From Plazaster borealis (taxonomy: Eukaryota; Echinodermata; Asteroidea; Forcipulatida; Labidiasteridae): DNA of 64,000 nucleotides. The DNA is taken from NCBI GenBank assembly GCA_021014325.1, contig CM037462.1, forward strand, positions 3,132,318-3,196,317. The letters are read 5' to 3'. The notes below the pieces were generated by a model, which ran no database searches, was not told the origin of the DNA, and saw nothing but the letters and a program-made list of their open reading frames with translations. Below, in pieces: positions 46,660 through 58,394 of this stretch. The position numbers were made by a program, and so were the translations under genes. Numbering within the stretch: the stretch's first letter is position 1; each line of letters starts with the position of its first letter.

Positions 46660-48284
46660 ATGTCACTTGTACTTGATACAATGTTACAATTGTTTTATCT
46701 AGCGGTCTCATTTGTCACTTTGTCTATTGCCAATGTCCTTGTCCCGTCGGAGTCTCTGTCTGTCACAGGGAAAATCTTAAAAGCACTATGCTTCACACTT
46801 TTCCCTGCATATTGCATGGTAATAACATTAACACTAACAGTCCAATTATCTTAAATTTGTAATAATGATGTTTCAATCGCTGTTTGTAGGTACAGTATGT
46901 AATGCTTTAACTATAAATTGATACATTTGTTTGTTGTCACCAATATTGGAATAAATGTCTAAACTACTCTCCAAGGTATCTCGTTACATTCCATAACTTT
47001 AACAAAAAACATGTGGTCTACAAAATACATCAACCTGTTTAGTGTTACAATGACCTCCATGCAATGATAACTCAGCTCGACAATTTATTAGTCGACTTTA
47101 TGGAATAAGTCGAGTTACTGTCGACAATTATAACATCTCTTCAAGACGACCGAAGTTAACCCGGAACCCACTTGCCTTGACAACGATATCTACTGAATCT
47201 AAAAATTCGACATACCATATTTTTCAGTCGAAAGCCGTCTTCTTGGTGATGGTGAGATAACTGCCTGTATGTTGTTTTCTTGTATCAATGGCAACATAAA
47301 TAGGCTAATAACAAAAATTATAGCAATGAAAAGGAGTTCGTTTTACTTCACTTGTTTCGCATTACGTAGTGCTGTGTATTGAGACTAGGGGACCAGTTTT
47401 CTTTGGTCACGTGGATGTTGGGCGCCATTTTTAGTCCAAATGTAGCACAACCCAATGTGCGCGGTTTAGTCTGGCAGCCTGTGAGTGCGCATTTTAAAAT
47501 CTTCGTATTATTAGTGTTTCTGAAGGAAAAAATCATTTTCATTTCTCTCTTAAATTAATTTGGAAAAGTTACGGTCAACCGCTTTTTAAATGTCGGTCGA
47601 CTCTCTAAGCAAAGCATACAACTATTTGTATGGCCAATTTAGTATGCATTGCTTTGTAATCCGCAGTAGTAAAAAAGTTGTAATGATGTCGACTTTCACG
47701 GTTAAGTTCCAATAGCGTATTGCATTCCATCAAATTATACACAGACTACCCGCATTAAAATTCGTAGTACTTACTCATTACTTTTGATGTCGAGTTTATG
47801 ATGATTATATCTTTGCCCAGCGTATAGCGGCTCTAACAGTCATATGCCCCCTAATCCAATTATTATAATCGAAAACGGGGAAACCGATGCACTTCTCTTT
47901 CTCCTAAATACTTTTTTGTTTAGGTAAAGTGGTTTGCCAAAGTTGCCGATCACAGGGTTCTAAAAGTTCATGGTTAAAAGGGGGGAAAGAGTACTTTTGT
48001 TCAATAGGCAGTATTACACTGTGACTACAGACTATGTTTTTGCAGCACGGGGGGATGTACCACGCGTGTCGACCGCATGGGTTCACTTTGACGTCTTTTT
48101 CGATGTTTTGACACAACATGATGTGTCTGAATACTATTGACGTTCCCTCCTCTGAGTGGTCACAGTTGCGAAGCATGCTGGCATAATGTTGTCCGTGAAA
48201 AACATTACAAAAACGACTAATAGAGCGTGCACCTGTGAAGCAAACGCGTGTCTCATTTTTCTCATTGACAACTTGAACTTTATC
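46660..48284. other. No gene recognised
   Basis: AT-rich intergenic sequence. A fragment near 47262-47350 matches 28955-29050. Short inverted GTCGAC motifs occur near 47080-47130. No exon evidence. Confidence 0.4.
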
Positions 48285-48369
48285 ATGTCGATAACAGTTC
48301 GCTTTCTGCATACTCGTCCGGACTTGATCGTCTCGTGCTCAAGGCTTTTGAAGAGCGTCTGGCCCTGTT
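48285..48369 (+). pseudogene. NAA80-like paralogue, 5' fragment left of the transposon
   Basis: Starts with ATG and reads MSITVRFLHTRPDLIVSCSR then LLKSVWPC. It is nearly identical to residues 1-28 of the intact gene at 54207. It is interrupted after CCCTGTT by the inserted element; the other side resumes at 53844. Confidence 0.85.
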
Positions 48370-48716
48370 TAGTACAGCGGATAAAGCTCTCATAATATGA
48401 AAATTGTGCACTTTCTGAGAAAAGCATGAAATTTTTAGCATGGTTAGTATGTACCATAAGGTTTATTTTCAGATGTGGAGGGAAGTCAGATTTGACCTCT
48501 GAGGACCGTGAGAGGTCAAATCCAAGATGGCCGCTAGTCCACTGTTTCTTATGTACAAACACGCCTAACTTTGGAACCAAATTGTGTAGAAAAACATTTA
48601 AGGTGTCATTTCCAACTAAATTGGGGATGCCAATTCATTTGGTAATACTTGTGAGATCGTCAGAACTCAAGAATATGCATTTAAGTCAAGGTCAAGGTCA
48701 AAATTGACCCCAAAAA
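48370..48716. repeat. Left terminal inverted repeat of the Academ-like element
   Basis: Contains GGTTTATTTTCAGATGTGGA, a GATTTGACCTCTGAGG / CCTCAGAGGTCAAATC pairing with the right arm, CAAGATGGCCGC and TCAAGGTCAAGGTCA. Confidence 0.9.
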
Positions 48717-48949
48717 AACTTTTTTCGAATGTTTATAACATGTTTCCCCCCTCTGTTTTCATGTGTTCTCCCCTGTATTCTAAAATTTCTCTAGGGGTGG
48801 TTCCCATGCATAGTCCCCCAGCTTAATCCCCTTTCAGTTAGTTTATTTCACTTAGCACCAGACCATTCTTTTGTCATTTCACTGACCCAGTGCTTAAGTA
48901 TGGTCAGTGGGCAGCTAGGCAGTATACTCAGATTAATGAAACAGCCTGT

Positions 48950-51900
48950 TGGTAGTGGCCTTGGCAGAAGACATTCTCTGGTTCCAGAAACTCCAGCACA
49001 TGCCAATGGACATCGACCTGGAGCGATTGGACGACTATGATGGCATAAAATAAACTTTGAAGGCACACAGGGCTGAGTGGCACAAGAAATGTCGGCTAAA
49101 ATTCAACAAAAAGGCCTTTGACGAGCAAAGAAATAACTACAGCACAACAGCAAAGTATACCCTCTACTGAGGTGCAAACGCGATCTGCTCACAGCCATCC
49201 GCGGACCACAGACCCTACTTCTTGTTTCTTCTGCAATGAGCCTGCTGGTTCTGCGGGCTTACATAAAGCATCAACCTACAACATTGACACAAGTGTGCGG
49301 AGGTGTGCTCTTGAAGTTGAGGACACTGCTCTGTAGGCCAAGCTTGCAGCAGGAGACATGATTGCCATTGAGGCCAAGTACCATCACGACTGTCTGCGTT
49401 CATTGTACAACAGAGCCAGGAAGGCTGCACCCAAAGGCAATGATGGAGATGATTCTTGCCTGCATGGCATAGCCTTTGCTGAGCTAGTGGCATTCTTGGA
49501 AGACATGGATAGTGATGAGGACAGTTCTCCAGTCTTCAAAATTAAAGACGTCGCTCAGCTGTACAAGGTCAGACTGGAGCAGCTTGGTCAGACTGTAGAC
49601 AAACGAATTCACACCACCAGACTGAAAAACAGACTGCTTTCTGCACTTCCTGATCCGAGGGCACATTCACAGGGAAAAGACACACTTCTGAGTTTTCAGA
49701 AGGACATTGGACCAGCCTTCATGATGGCCTGTCATCATGACAGTGATGCTATGCACTATGCGAGCAGCAGGGGTGGTGCGCAAAGAGATCTTTGACTCAA
49801 GTTTCTCCTTGAATGGGTCGTTCCAGGCAAACAGCCAGCAGGAGTCTGCGCCACCATCCCTCTTGGCTCTAGTCAACATAATACTCGAGGGGGCAAACAT
49901 CACGCATCAGACCAAGCTTGTCCACAAAAATACCACAAAACCTGCCCTAGCAATCTCCCAATTAATGGTGTTCAACAGCGTGAAGTATGCACAAAACGTG
50001 GATTCAAGCTCAGCACGTCAAAGCCGCAGCCGAGAAACTCCACTCCCACTTTATCTGTCCCTCAAGATCCATGCAGTTACACGAAGTAGAGGGCTGGTTG
50101 ACACACTGTTCAATCTGGAATTGTGTGTCTCCTATGACAGGCTGTTGCAACTCACATCACACATGGTGTCTGCCAGCGCTTTAGGGTGAAATATGTAGTA
50201 TGCCCACCAAAGTTGTGTCATGGACTGTTTACAACAGGAGCTGTGGACAACATTGACCACAGTCCAAGCTCTGCAACTGCAAGAGAGTCCTTCCATGGCA
50301 CCGGAATCTCACTTATGCAGCATCCGTCGCACACACATGGTGGAACTGATCGTGGTGTACCAGTGATTAGTCATGATGGCTCTTCCACCAAGTCGGTGAC
50401 AACTCTGCCATCGGCCTACACAATAATGTGCCACCAGCTGCCCTCAAGAAGAAGGACTTCAGTGCACCGGCTGTACAAGGTCCCGTGAGACCTTCCAACC
50501 TCCTGGCTGCTGCAGCTGCTACAGAAGATGAGTATGCGTGGCTTAGCAAAGACAAGACGGCTGTTGAAAAGTCTACCATGGATGGCTGGATATCGTGGTC
50601 TGCCTACCACGCCAACACACACCGAGCTGTCATCCAACCTGCAGCAATCAACGCACTATTGTCTCTGTTTCTTGACAACGCACACTCAGTGACAATGATA
50701 CGGCACTCCATGGACATCGTCAAGGCAGCAGTTCAGCACTTGGCAGCAGTTCAGCACTTGAATTCTGGTCAGAACCTTGTCCTTGCTGCTGACCAACCAC
50801 TCTATGCTCTTGCAAAGGAAGTCCATTGGACCTGGACAGCCACTCACGGAGAGGATCGGTTCGTGATCATGTTCAGTGGTCTACACATCAAGATGGCCAA
50901 GTTGAAGTTGCTGGGAGACTGTTTGGAAGACAGTGGCTGGACAAACGCCCTGGTCATGGCCGACATTGCAAGTTCCGGAACAGCAAATTCCTTCATACTT
51001 GCAGCCATGTCACCAAGACCCGCCATGCACACCAGGTCACAGCTGCAAGCCTTTATACACTTCTCCAACAAGCTTACAGTGAAGACCGCACATCCGATGA
51101 TACTGATGCCATTCAACCAGATAGTCCGCCTTTTGACGAGTGGTGCATACGGCGAGCAAAGGCCTGTGTCCACTTTGACTACTGGCTTAAGACCCTGTCA
51201 TTGGAGCTTCTCTTGCTGCGGTAAATCAGGTCACTTCGTGAAGGTAACTTCCAGCTGTACGTTGAATCCTTGACGCAGATTATGCCCTGGATGTTCGCCC
51301 TAGATCACACGCACTACTCCAGGTGGCTTCCAGTACACATCCGTGACATGACGACATTCTCGCTGAAAAACACCCAGATGTCCTAGCAGAATTCATGTCT
51401 GGAAATTTTGTGGTGCACAAAACCAGCAAAACAATTTCTCAGCCATGGCACTTGACCAGTGCCATGAGCAGAACAATGCAAAGGTGAAAGGTTCTGGTGG
51501 GGCTATTGGACTGACTGGCAATCCAGGAGCACTCCAACGCTGGATGGTAGCAGGGCCAGAAATTGCCAAGATCACTTCAGAGTTTGAGGAACAGGCCATA
51601 AAGCAAAAGAATGGTGCTGGTGACACTGGACACCATGACCAGCAACCTAGAGTGCAAGCAGCATTCCTGAGGGATGTTAAGGCACTTGTGACAGTGCTGG
51701 AAGAGATGGGGAACCCATTTCTAGAACACAGCCAAGACCTACTAGTCATTGACACAAGCGAGATCATGGACACCCAAGTGGCTGAAACGGTGAGAAGGAT
51801 CGAGACCCTTGGGGAGGAGAGTATACAAAGTTTGTGACAGAAAGGTTAGAGCAATGTACAACACCTGTCACACAAACACTTCCTAAGAACAAGTTGCCAC

Positions 51901-53395
51901 TGTTCAGTAGGCCACTGGTCAAGAGTATGTCAAAACAGAAGGCACAGCTTGCAGGACTTAAAGAGTGAGTGTGGTCTCTTTTCGAGGCTGTACATCTCCT
52001 GTCAGACACGGGATGGAGACATGGACAATTTCTTCTCCCATGAAAACCAGGCACCCCACCAGCTCTTTCAACTGGAGGGAAAATGCGGATTTGGGTTAAA
52101 GCAGATCTACCTTGCTGCCTTGAATCAGATCTGCTCGAAAACAACAGTGCGCCTGTGGCTGATGCAATGATTTACGATGATGCAGCTGTGGTTCAAATGC
52201 TAAATCCTGGAACATCAAGAACAATTCAAGAGTATGGAGAAAGAGTGTTTGCACCATACATCTTTGCTCAACTCAAGAAGGATCCGCATCGACCTTGTCT
52301 GGGATGTATACCTACCTGCCAGCCTGAAAGCCTTAACAAGACAGAAGAGGGGAAAGGGCACCAGGGTGGCTCCTTCTACTGTACTGCAAAATAACTAAGG
52401 GCTTCCTTCGAGTCGATGAGAACAAGACCGAGTGTCACGCGAAGCTGTTCATCTTCCTCTACCACAGGGCAAGGAACTGTATGCAACATATGGAACTGGA
52501 GTACTCTGCTCTCCTGCTGAGTCACACTTGGCCTGCCTTGCCCAATTCTCGCAAGAGGAGGCTGACACTTCTCCATTCTGCATGTGGCAGATGCTGTGGA
52601 AAAGGGGTGTAAGAAGGAATCATATGTACCGTTGATAATGATGTGGTGGTACTGGCTGTGGCTTTATTCAGCAAGACAGCTGCTGCTGAGCTGTGGGTTG
52701 CCTTTGGTGTTTGGTCAAGCTTCCATTACATAGCTGTTCACCAAATGGTTTCCACAATGAATCCAACAAAGTGTCTGACTCTGCCAGTCTTTCACGCTTT
52801 CACGGGGTGCGACACTGTATCTTCATTTGCTGGTAGAGGAAACAAGACTATCTGGGAAACTTGGAAGTCTTTCCCAGAGGTGAACGATGCTTCCAGTGAA
52901 CTCCTATGCATGCCAAGTGAGGTCAGTGAAGGATCGATGTTACTGCTTGAGCGATTTGTGGTGCTGATGTACGACCGAACCAGTGAGAGCCTGGAAGTAA
53001 ATGATGACAGGAAACAGCCCTTCAACCAGTGAGAGCCTGGAAGTAAATTATGCCAGGAAACAGCTCTTCACACAGAAGTCTAGAACTCTAGAGAGCATTC
53101 CTCCAACCCAAGCAGCACTCAAGCAGCACATCAAGCGCACTTCCTACCAGGCCAACTGTTGGGACCAGGCATTGGCCAAGGATCCAGAGATACCAGAACC
53201 ATCTGACTGGGGCGGCTGGACAAAGAAACAACTGGGTGGCAGCCTCTGTGGACCACTCTCCCCGAGGCATCAAAATCGTGCCATGAATTGATCCACTGTC
53301 GCTGCAAGAAAGGATGTACTGGACGCTGCAAGTGTGCCAAAGCTGCACTCAAGTGCACTGCACTGTGCTCTTGTTCTGGAGACTGTTATATATTT
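48950..53395 (+). pseudogene. Broken transposase-like ORF (XPG-nuclease-like core, C-terminal CXC-type cysteine cluster)
   Basis: Order of recognisable blocks: a conserved N-terminal region (49118-49795, with an in-frame TAG at 49334-49336), a frameshift near 49765, then RKEIFDSSFSLNGSF onward. Further shifts occur near 50185, 50420 and 51020. Later blocks are MALDQCHEQNNAKVKGSGGA (51445), FSRLYISCQTRDGDMDNFFS (51979), EEAD (52555), DNDVVVLAVALF (52636) and HAFTGCDTVSSFAGRGNKT (52795). The last two resemble the acidic I-region and the helix-three-turn-helix of XPG/FEN1 nucleases. The C-terminus (about 53287-53385) has nine cysteines as CxC-x3-C-x3-CxC-x6-C-x3-CxC-x3-C, like tesmin/TSO1 CXC domains. 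It cannot be functional as it stands. Confidence 0.75.
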
Positions 53396-53502
53396 ATCTA
53401 GTAAAGGAACCTGTTTTAGGTCGTATTGGAATGTCTATTCTGTTTATTTTTAAAAATCATTATTCCTAAAGTGCCAAAATGGAGGCGAAGTTTCACAAAA
53501 AA

Positions 53503-53843
53503 ATCACTTTTTTGGCTTAAATTGACCTTGACCTTGACCTAAATGCATATCCTCGAGCTCTGGCGATCTCAAAAGTATTACCAAATGAATTGGCATCCCC
53601 AATTTAGTTGGAAATGACACCTTAAATGTGTTTTTATACTGTTTGGTTCCAAAGTTAGGCGTATTTGTACATATGAAACAGTGTAATGGCGGCCATCTTG
53701 GATTTGACCTCAAACGGTCCTCAGAGGTCAAATCTGACTTCCCTCCACATCTGAAAATAAACCTTATGGTTAAAACTAACTATGCTAGAAGTTTCATGCT
53801 TTTCTCAAAAAGTGCACAATTGTTTTGCTTATCCGCTGTACTA
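53503..53843. repeat. Right terminal inverted repeat of the Academ-like element
   Basis: Complement of the left arm with scattered substitutions and a small gap near the tip (CTCTCATAATATG against CAAAAC). Confidence 0.9.
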
Positions 53844-53871
53844 GTTCCAGGGCTGAGCGATTGCAGCATTT
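53844..53871 (+). pseudogene. NAA80-like paralogue fragment right of the transposon
   Basis: GTTCCAGGGCTGAGCGATTG continues to CAGCATTT, identical to the intact gene near 54289-54316. After this the two diverge abruptly, so the paralogue was truncated independently of the insertion. Confidence 0.8.
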
Positions 53872-54024
53872 TTCCGTGTGTTGTGCATGCACGACTAGAG
53901 ACTAAGCCCCGGACGCGAATTTTTTCCCCTGAACCTTTCAGGCAGTGTCCGTGCAGTGACTGACTGCAAAGTCAAGTTTAATAGCGTCGACAGAACACCT
54001 TTTTTTTACCCATCATTTTTTTGA

Positions 54025-54150
54025 CCTCTCCACTGGCACGACGGACCTCTCCACACGCACGTCGACGCTTTGCTCACAGGCAAGACGGAGCTCTCCACAC
54101 GCACGACGCTTTGCACACAGGCAAGACGGACCTCTCCACACGCACGACGA
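54025..54150. repeat. Tandem repeat of ~40 bp
   Basis: Three imperfect copies of GACGGACCTCTCCACACGCA then CGACGCTTTGCACACAGGCAA, immediately upstream of the NAA80-like gene. Confidence 0.85.
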
Positions 54151-54206
54151 AACAGATAAGTGTCCTTTAAAGAACACCATACCGAACACCTTGTTTTTGA
54201 CCCATC

Positions 54207-54797
54207 ATGTCGTTACCATTTCGCTGTCTGCATACTCGCCCGGACTTGATCGCTTCATGCTCGAGGCTTTTGAAGAGCGTCTGGCCCTGTTCCAGGGCTG
54301 AGCGATTGCAGCATTTGGAGAACGAGAACTGCACTGGTTTGCCGTGTTCGTTGGTTCTCATTGACCAGGGAGAGAACCAACCAGATTCTGTTATCGGACA
54401 TTTACGGGTTGTTCCGGTAAACTTCCCGATTCAACCGAAAAGCGTGTATATTGAGGCAGGATGCGTAGACAAATCCAGACGAGGGGAGGGTTTATACCAA
54501 CAAATCGAGAGTTTTGCCGAAAAATATGCAGTTGAAACCCTGGAGTGTCAACAGATCTTTGGGTGGATTTTCAAAGATGTGGCCGCTGATTACAAACGCA
54601 AAGGATATGTTGAATGCCCCGACTTTGCAGTCCGAGCAGTTGGAGCTAATGCTTTGGAACCATTTGGAACCCCGAGGTTTTGGACAAAAGACACACTGCC
54701 CCCTGATAACTGGAAGTTCGCCCCGGACGGTTCTATCATCACAAGGGACGGCTTGCTAAACACGGTCATGGTGAAGAAACTGTTTAAACCAAGATAG
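54207..54797 (+). CDS. NAA80-like GNAT N-acetyltransferase, intronless, 196 residues
   Basis: A single open frame from ATG 54207 to TAG. The N-terminal block HTRPDLIASCSRLLKSVWPC then SRAERLQHL and a G-LPCSLVLI strand match NAA80 (NAT6), where the same region reads R-P-E-L, C, W-P-R-S, R-L. V-I-G-H-L-R near residue 63 is the GNAT beta-4 equivalent. The acetyl-CoA-binding motif A is D-K-S-R-R-G-E-G-L-Y (about residues 88-97), in place of the usual R-R-x-G-x-G/A. NAA80 acetylates the acidic N-terminus of processed actin in the cytosol. Whether this protein does so, or is another diverged GNAT, cannot be settled here. Human NAA80 is longer, with a proline-rich loop absent here. A perfect polyadenylation signal follows at 54830. 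Confidence 0.75.
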   Translation: MSLPFRCLHTRPDLIASCSRLLKSVWPCSRAERLQHLENENCTGLPCSLVLIDQGENQPDSVIGHLRVVPVNFPIQPKSVYIEAGCVDKSRRGEGLYQQIESFAEKYAVETLECQQIFGWIFKDVAADYKRKGYVECPDFAVRAVGANALEPFGTPRFWTKDTLPPDNWKFAPDGSIITRDGLLNTVMVKKLFKPR

Positions 54798-54829
54798 ACT
54801 TGACGTCATCTTTTCAGAAATACACTGAA

Positions 54830-54835
54830 AATAAA
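54830..54835 (+). terminator. Polyadenylation signal of the NAA80-like gene
   Basis: AATAAA lies 33 bp after the stop codon, in TGAAAATAAAGTAAC. Confidence 0.7.
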
Positions 54836-54949
54836 GTAACTACAATGACTACAAGCAGTTTCCTGCATGTTCTAATCAGGTTCTTATTTTAAAGGCACTG
54901 GGCACGTATGGTGTTCCATATGTGCCACTCCTTTGGAAAAAAATAATTC

Positions 54950-55175
54950 CGTCGCAATTTTTTTTTTGCGTCGCATTTTTTTTTTTGCGTCGCATTTTTT
55001 TTTTTCCGTCGCATTTTTTTTTTTTTTCGTCGCATTTTTTTTTTTGCGTCGCATTTTTTTTTTTGGCGTGGCATTTTTTTTTTTTGTCGCATTTTTTTTT
55101 TTTCCCGTCGCAATTTTTTTTTCCCGTCGCATTTTTTTTTTTTCAGGCACATTTTTTTTTTCAGGCACATTTTTT
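54950..55175. repeat. Array of CGTCGCA + T(9-13) units, left arm
   Basis: About ten units of roughly 20 bp. The connecting heptamer varies slightly (GCGTCGCA, CCGTCGCA, GGCGTGGCA) and changes to CAGGCACA in the last two. Confidence 0.95.
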
Positions 55176-56777
55176 TTTCTGAATCGGTCACGTGACCGTC
55201 ACATGATGTCCATGTGATGATTTTTTGGCTCCGCTATTGCAGTTGGCGTGTGAACAATTCTATTCTTCTCCTTCAGGGTTGCAGCCATTGCTGTATTACA
55301 ATTCGTTACAACTGTTTTAGACCATGTAGTGTTAAAACGCGCGCGTCTAACATTTTTTTCAAGTGTTAAAACATACTGCTTTTCTATAGTTAATGCATGT
55401 ATAAATTCATATTGTGCGTGGGACGCGCACGTATACTAAGTGAGGCCAACGCAAAAAAACAAAGGAAACACAATTTATATTCAAAATTAATGTCCACACC
55501 CGTCATCTGTGGCACCACTGTTGCCACATAACCATTCCATTCGAGGGGTAATGATAACTGATCTCTTGGCTAGCGGGTTTCTGTCGCACTAGCACTGTAA
55601 TACACGCTTCCGTTGCTCGGTTCTTTTTTCAACTGTTCTTCTCCATTCCTGGAAGACCTTTAGAGTCATGTTTTAGTGTATTTGGTAGCCTTAATAGCCC
55701 AACGAAGCCGGTGTGTCCCTTTAAGTTAGCAGGGTTAAGACTTAAGTGCAAACTTAAGTACTCCAAGTTAAAGGGGCACACCGGCTTCGTTGGGCTTTTA
55801 AACTACAAAATACACTAAAACATGACTCTAAAGGTCTTCCAGAATGGAGAAGAACAGGGTAGTCAAATTATGGATACAAGTTGTAAATAATACAAACAAA
55901 TCGAACGTAAGATTTTATTTCAGAGAGTCCGAGCAACGGAAGCTTGTATTACAGTGCACAGCGTGGGGACTCGCTACACGCAACACAGGGGCAGTCGTGT
56001 AGCTGGCGAGCAGAGTATCGCGGCGGTGCTAGCGCGACAGAAACCCGCTAGCCAAGAGATAGCTGTACCTGGAAGCTCATGAACATGTGGGAGGGGTAGG
56101 GAGCCAGACCACTAACTATACGTTGTTGTTACTGCGGGTTTGCTAGTCGGCACACCTCGCTGATCGAATCCGTTGTTTCAAAATTCTACATGACTAAATT
56201 ACGTAAACAGGTAACCGGTGTGTCCCTTTAAGTGGGGCGCTTATTAGTAGCTATGAAACATCTAAGTACCCCACTTATCTTAGTACCCCACTTAAATCTA
56301 AAAAAGTTAAGTTGTTAGATTAAGTTATTGCACATGCGCACAAAACATACGTCATCAATGGTTACTATGATGACTCGGACGCAATCAATCAGTTATCATT
56401 AATTACCCCCTAGAATGGAATGGTTATATTTTTCGCAACAGCGGTGCCACAGATGACGGGTGTGGACATTAATTTTGAATATAAATTGTGTTTCCTTTGT
56501 TTTTTTGCGTTGGCCTCACTTAGTATACGCGCGCGTCCCACGCACAATGTGAATTAGGCATGCATTAATTATAGAAAAGCAGTATGTTTTAACACTTGAA
56601 AAAAATGTTAGATGCGCGCGTTTTAACACTACATTGTCAAAAACAGTTGTAACGAATTGTAATACAGCAATGGCCGCAACCCTGAAGGAGAAGAATAGAA
56701 TTGTTCACACGCCAACTGCAATAGCGGAGCCAAAAAATCATCACATGGACATCATGTGACGGTCACGTGACCGATTC

Positions 56778-57120
56778 AGAAAAAAAAAATGTGCCTGAAA
56801 AAAAAAAATGTGTCTGAAAAAAAAAAAATGCGACGGGAAAAAAAAAATGCGACGGGAAAAAAAAAAATGCGACAAAAAAAAAAATTGCGACGCAAAAAAA
56901 AAAAATGCAACGGAAAAAAAAAAATGCGACGGAAAAAAAAAATATGCGCCTGAAAAAAAAAAATGCGACGCCAAAAAAAAAAATGCGACGCAAAAAAAAA
57001 ATGCGACGCAAAAAAAAAAAATGCGACGAAAAAAAAAAAAATGCGACGCAAAAAAAAAAAATGCGACGCAAAAAAAAAAAAATGCGACGGAAGAAAAAAA
57101 TGCGACGGAATTATTTTTTT
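56778..57120. repeat. Array of A(8-13) + TGCGACG units, right arm
   Basis: About fifteen units, complementary to the left arm and longer by about five units. It ends GCGACGGAATTATTTTTTTCC as the left arm begins. Confidence 0.95.
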
Positions 57121-57207
57121 CCAAAGGAGTGGCACATATGGAACACCATAGGCACGTCGTCACAGTTCTCACGAAGGGACGGGCATGTCAAAAATCATGT
57201 TTTGGGT

Positions 57208-57246
57208 GAATTTTTTTTTTTTTTTTTTTTTTTTTTGGGGGGGGGT
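57208..57246. repeat. Poly-T followed by poly-G
   Basis: About 27 T then 9-10 G. Length is likely unreliable in assembly. Confidence 0.9.
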
Positions 57247-58394
57247 TATTATGATTTAAAGACTTTACAATCCTGAACCATTTTTTCCCAAAGTTGAAAA
57301 AAGGACCATATGGTATTAGCTGTATCTCATTGAATTTGAAAGCTATGATGTTCATAGTAGGGCATCAGATAGTTCAAGACTAGGGCTACATTTAAAAAGT
57401 TAACGTCAAAATCGTATGACCTTCTCTTCCCGGTCGTTACCCTAGGTCAAACTCTGCCTTTGGTTTTTTTTCTTGAAAAACGTCATTTTCGGGCTTTTCT
57501 ATAACATAACTCAAGATTGAAATTGAATTTAACATTAAAACTCATCAGACAATTGGATCTTATTATCAAGACCACACAAACTTTATGATGTCATGATGAC
57601 GTCATCAGGTAACGAATTACAACAAATCAAAGTTAAATATTTTTAAGAAATCATAACTTCTGAACCACATGGTGGATTTTGACAATCTACATATCATCGG
57701 ACAGTTCGATAAAAAAATCAACAAGCGCTAAACACAAAGTGACCCCATTTGACCTTGACTTCCGGTTCAAACCGGAAGTTGAACAATTTCACAAATTCTG
57801 ATCTCAAAAACTACGCAATATTTCAACATAAATTTTGCATCACGTTATAGATGAGTGATCCTGCTCAAACATTTGCACAGAGATGATAACTTGTTAACCT
57901 TTGCATAGGGTCAAATCTGGACGTCAAAGTGCACGTGTCTGTTGCCACATTTTATGATAACGTACAATAAAAGTATAGGCCTACACGTTACATACACTTT
58001 TTGTTCGTACCACGCACTGGCTATCTCATACACGCATATGGGCGCTTTCCCGGTTCTCTTAACTGTTGACAACGCAGCCAGCGTGTGGTACAAAAGGGCC
58101 ATTGACCTTAACGGTTCAAAGTCCAAGAAAACTGTAGCTAGCTGGCCCACATGTTGTGTGAAATGTACAATTGATGTCATATCCATGCTGGCGCTATACC
58201 AAGTTAGTGGTCGTTTGTTTACTGCGCTCTGTGACAATTATTCGCTCTGTGATAAGTGAAAAAGACTCGGAAGTATGCGACGTTCGACGGTAGTCCAATG
58301 AAAAGCCGAGTGCAGAAAGTTCTTGATAGCCTAGGCTTCTGTTGGTTTGGTGGTAAATATCAACTAAACGACCGATTTTGCTGACCTGTTTTGG

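Larger units (their letters stand above)
48370..53843 (+). mobile_element. Decayed 5.47-kb DNA transposon, Academ-like, with ~340-bp terminal inverted repeats and GTT target-site duplication
   Basis: The left end TAGTACAGCGGATAAAGC and right end GCTTATCCGCTGTACTA are inverted, and the match continues for about 340 bp (48370-48716 against about 53503-53843). GTT at 48367-48369 and 53844-53846 is the target duplication, confirmed by the uninterrupted site CCCTGTTCCAGGG in the intact paralogue near 54289. Inside, plus-strand coding remnants from ~48950 to 53395 belong to one large protein broken by several frameshifts and stops. The 3-bp duplication and the XPG-like motifs suggest the Academ superfamily; that name is from memory and inference. 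Confidence 0.85.
54901..57158. mobile_element. 2.26-kb foldback element with T-tract arrays in its arms
   Basis: Left arm 54901-about 55545 and right arm about 56407-57158 are inverted copies (landmarks GGTGTTCCATATGTGCCACTC, GTCACGTGACCGTCACATGATG, GGTTGCAGCCATTGCTGTATT, GGGACGCGCACGTATACTAAG, CACCCGTCATCTGTGGCACC). The outer parts carry arrays of CGTCGCA plus 9-13 T, or the A complement. The centre holds a second, smaller inverted pair (about 55625-55735 against 55760-55865, AACGAAGCCGGTGTGTCCCTT). No gene is seen; open frames through the arrays are low-complexity artefacts. Confidence 0.92.

Noticed and set aside
54884..57276. Lys-rich and Phe-rich open frames around 55.0 and 57.0 kb
   Set aside because: They translate the A/T-tract arrays in the arms of a foldback element; mirror-image copies exist on both sides.
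57942..58259. 105-codon plus-strand frame and its 108-codon minus counterpart
   Set aside because: Overlapping frames on both strands inside a repeat-rich region, with no motif or splice context.
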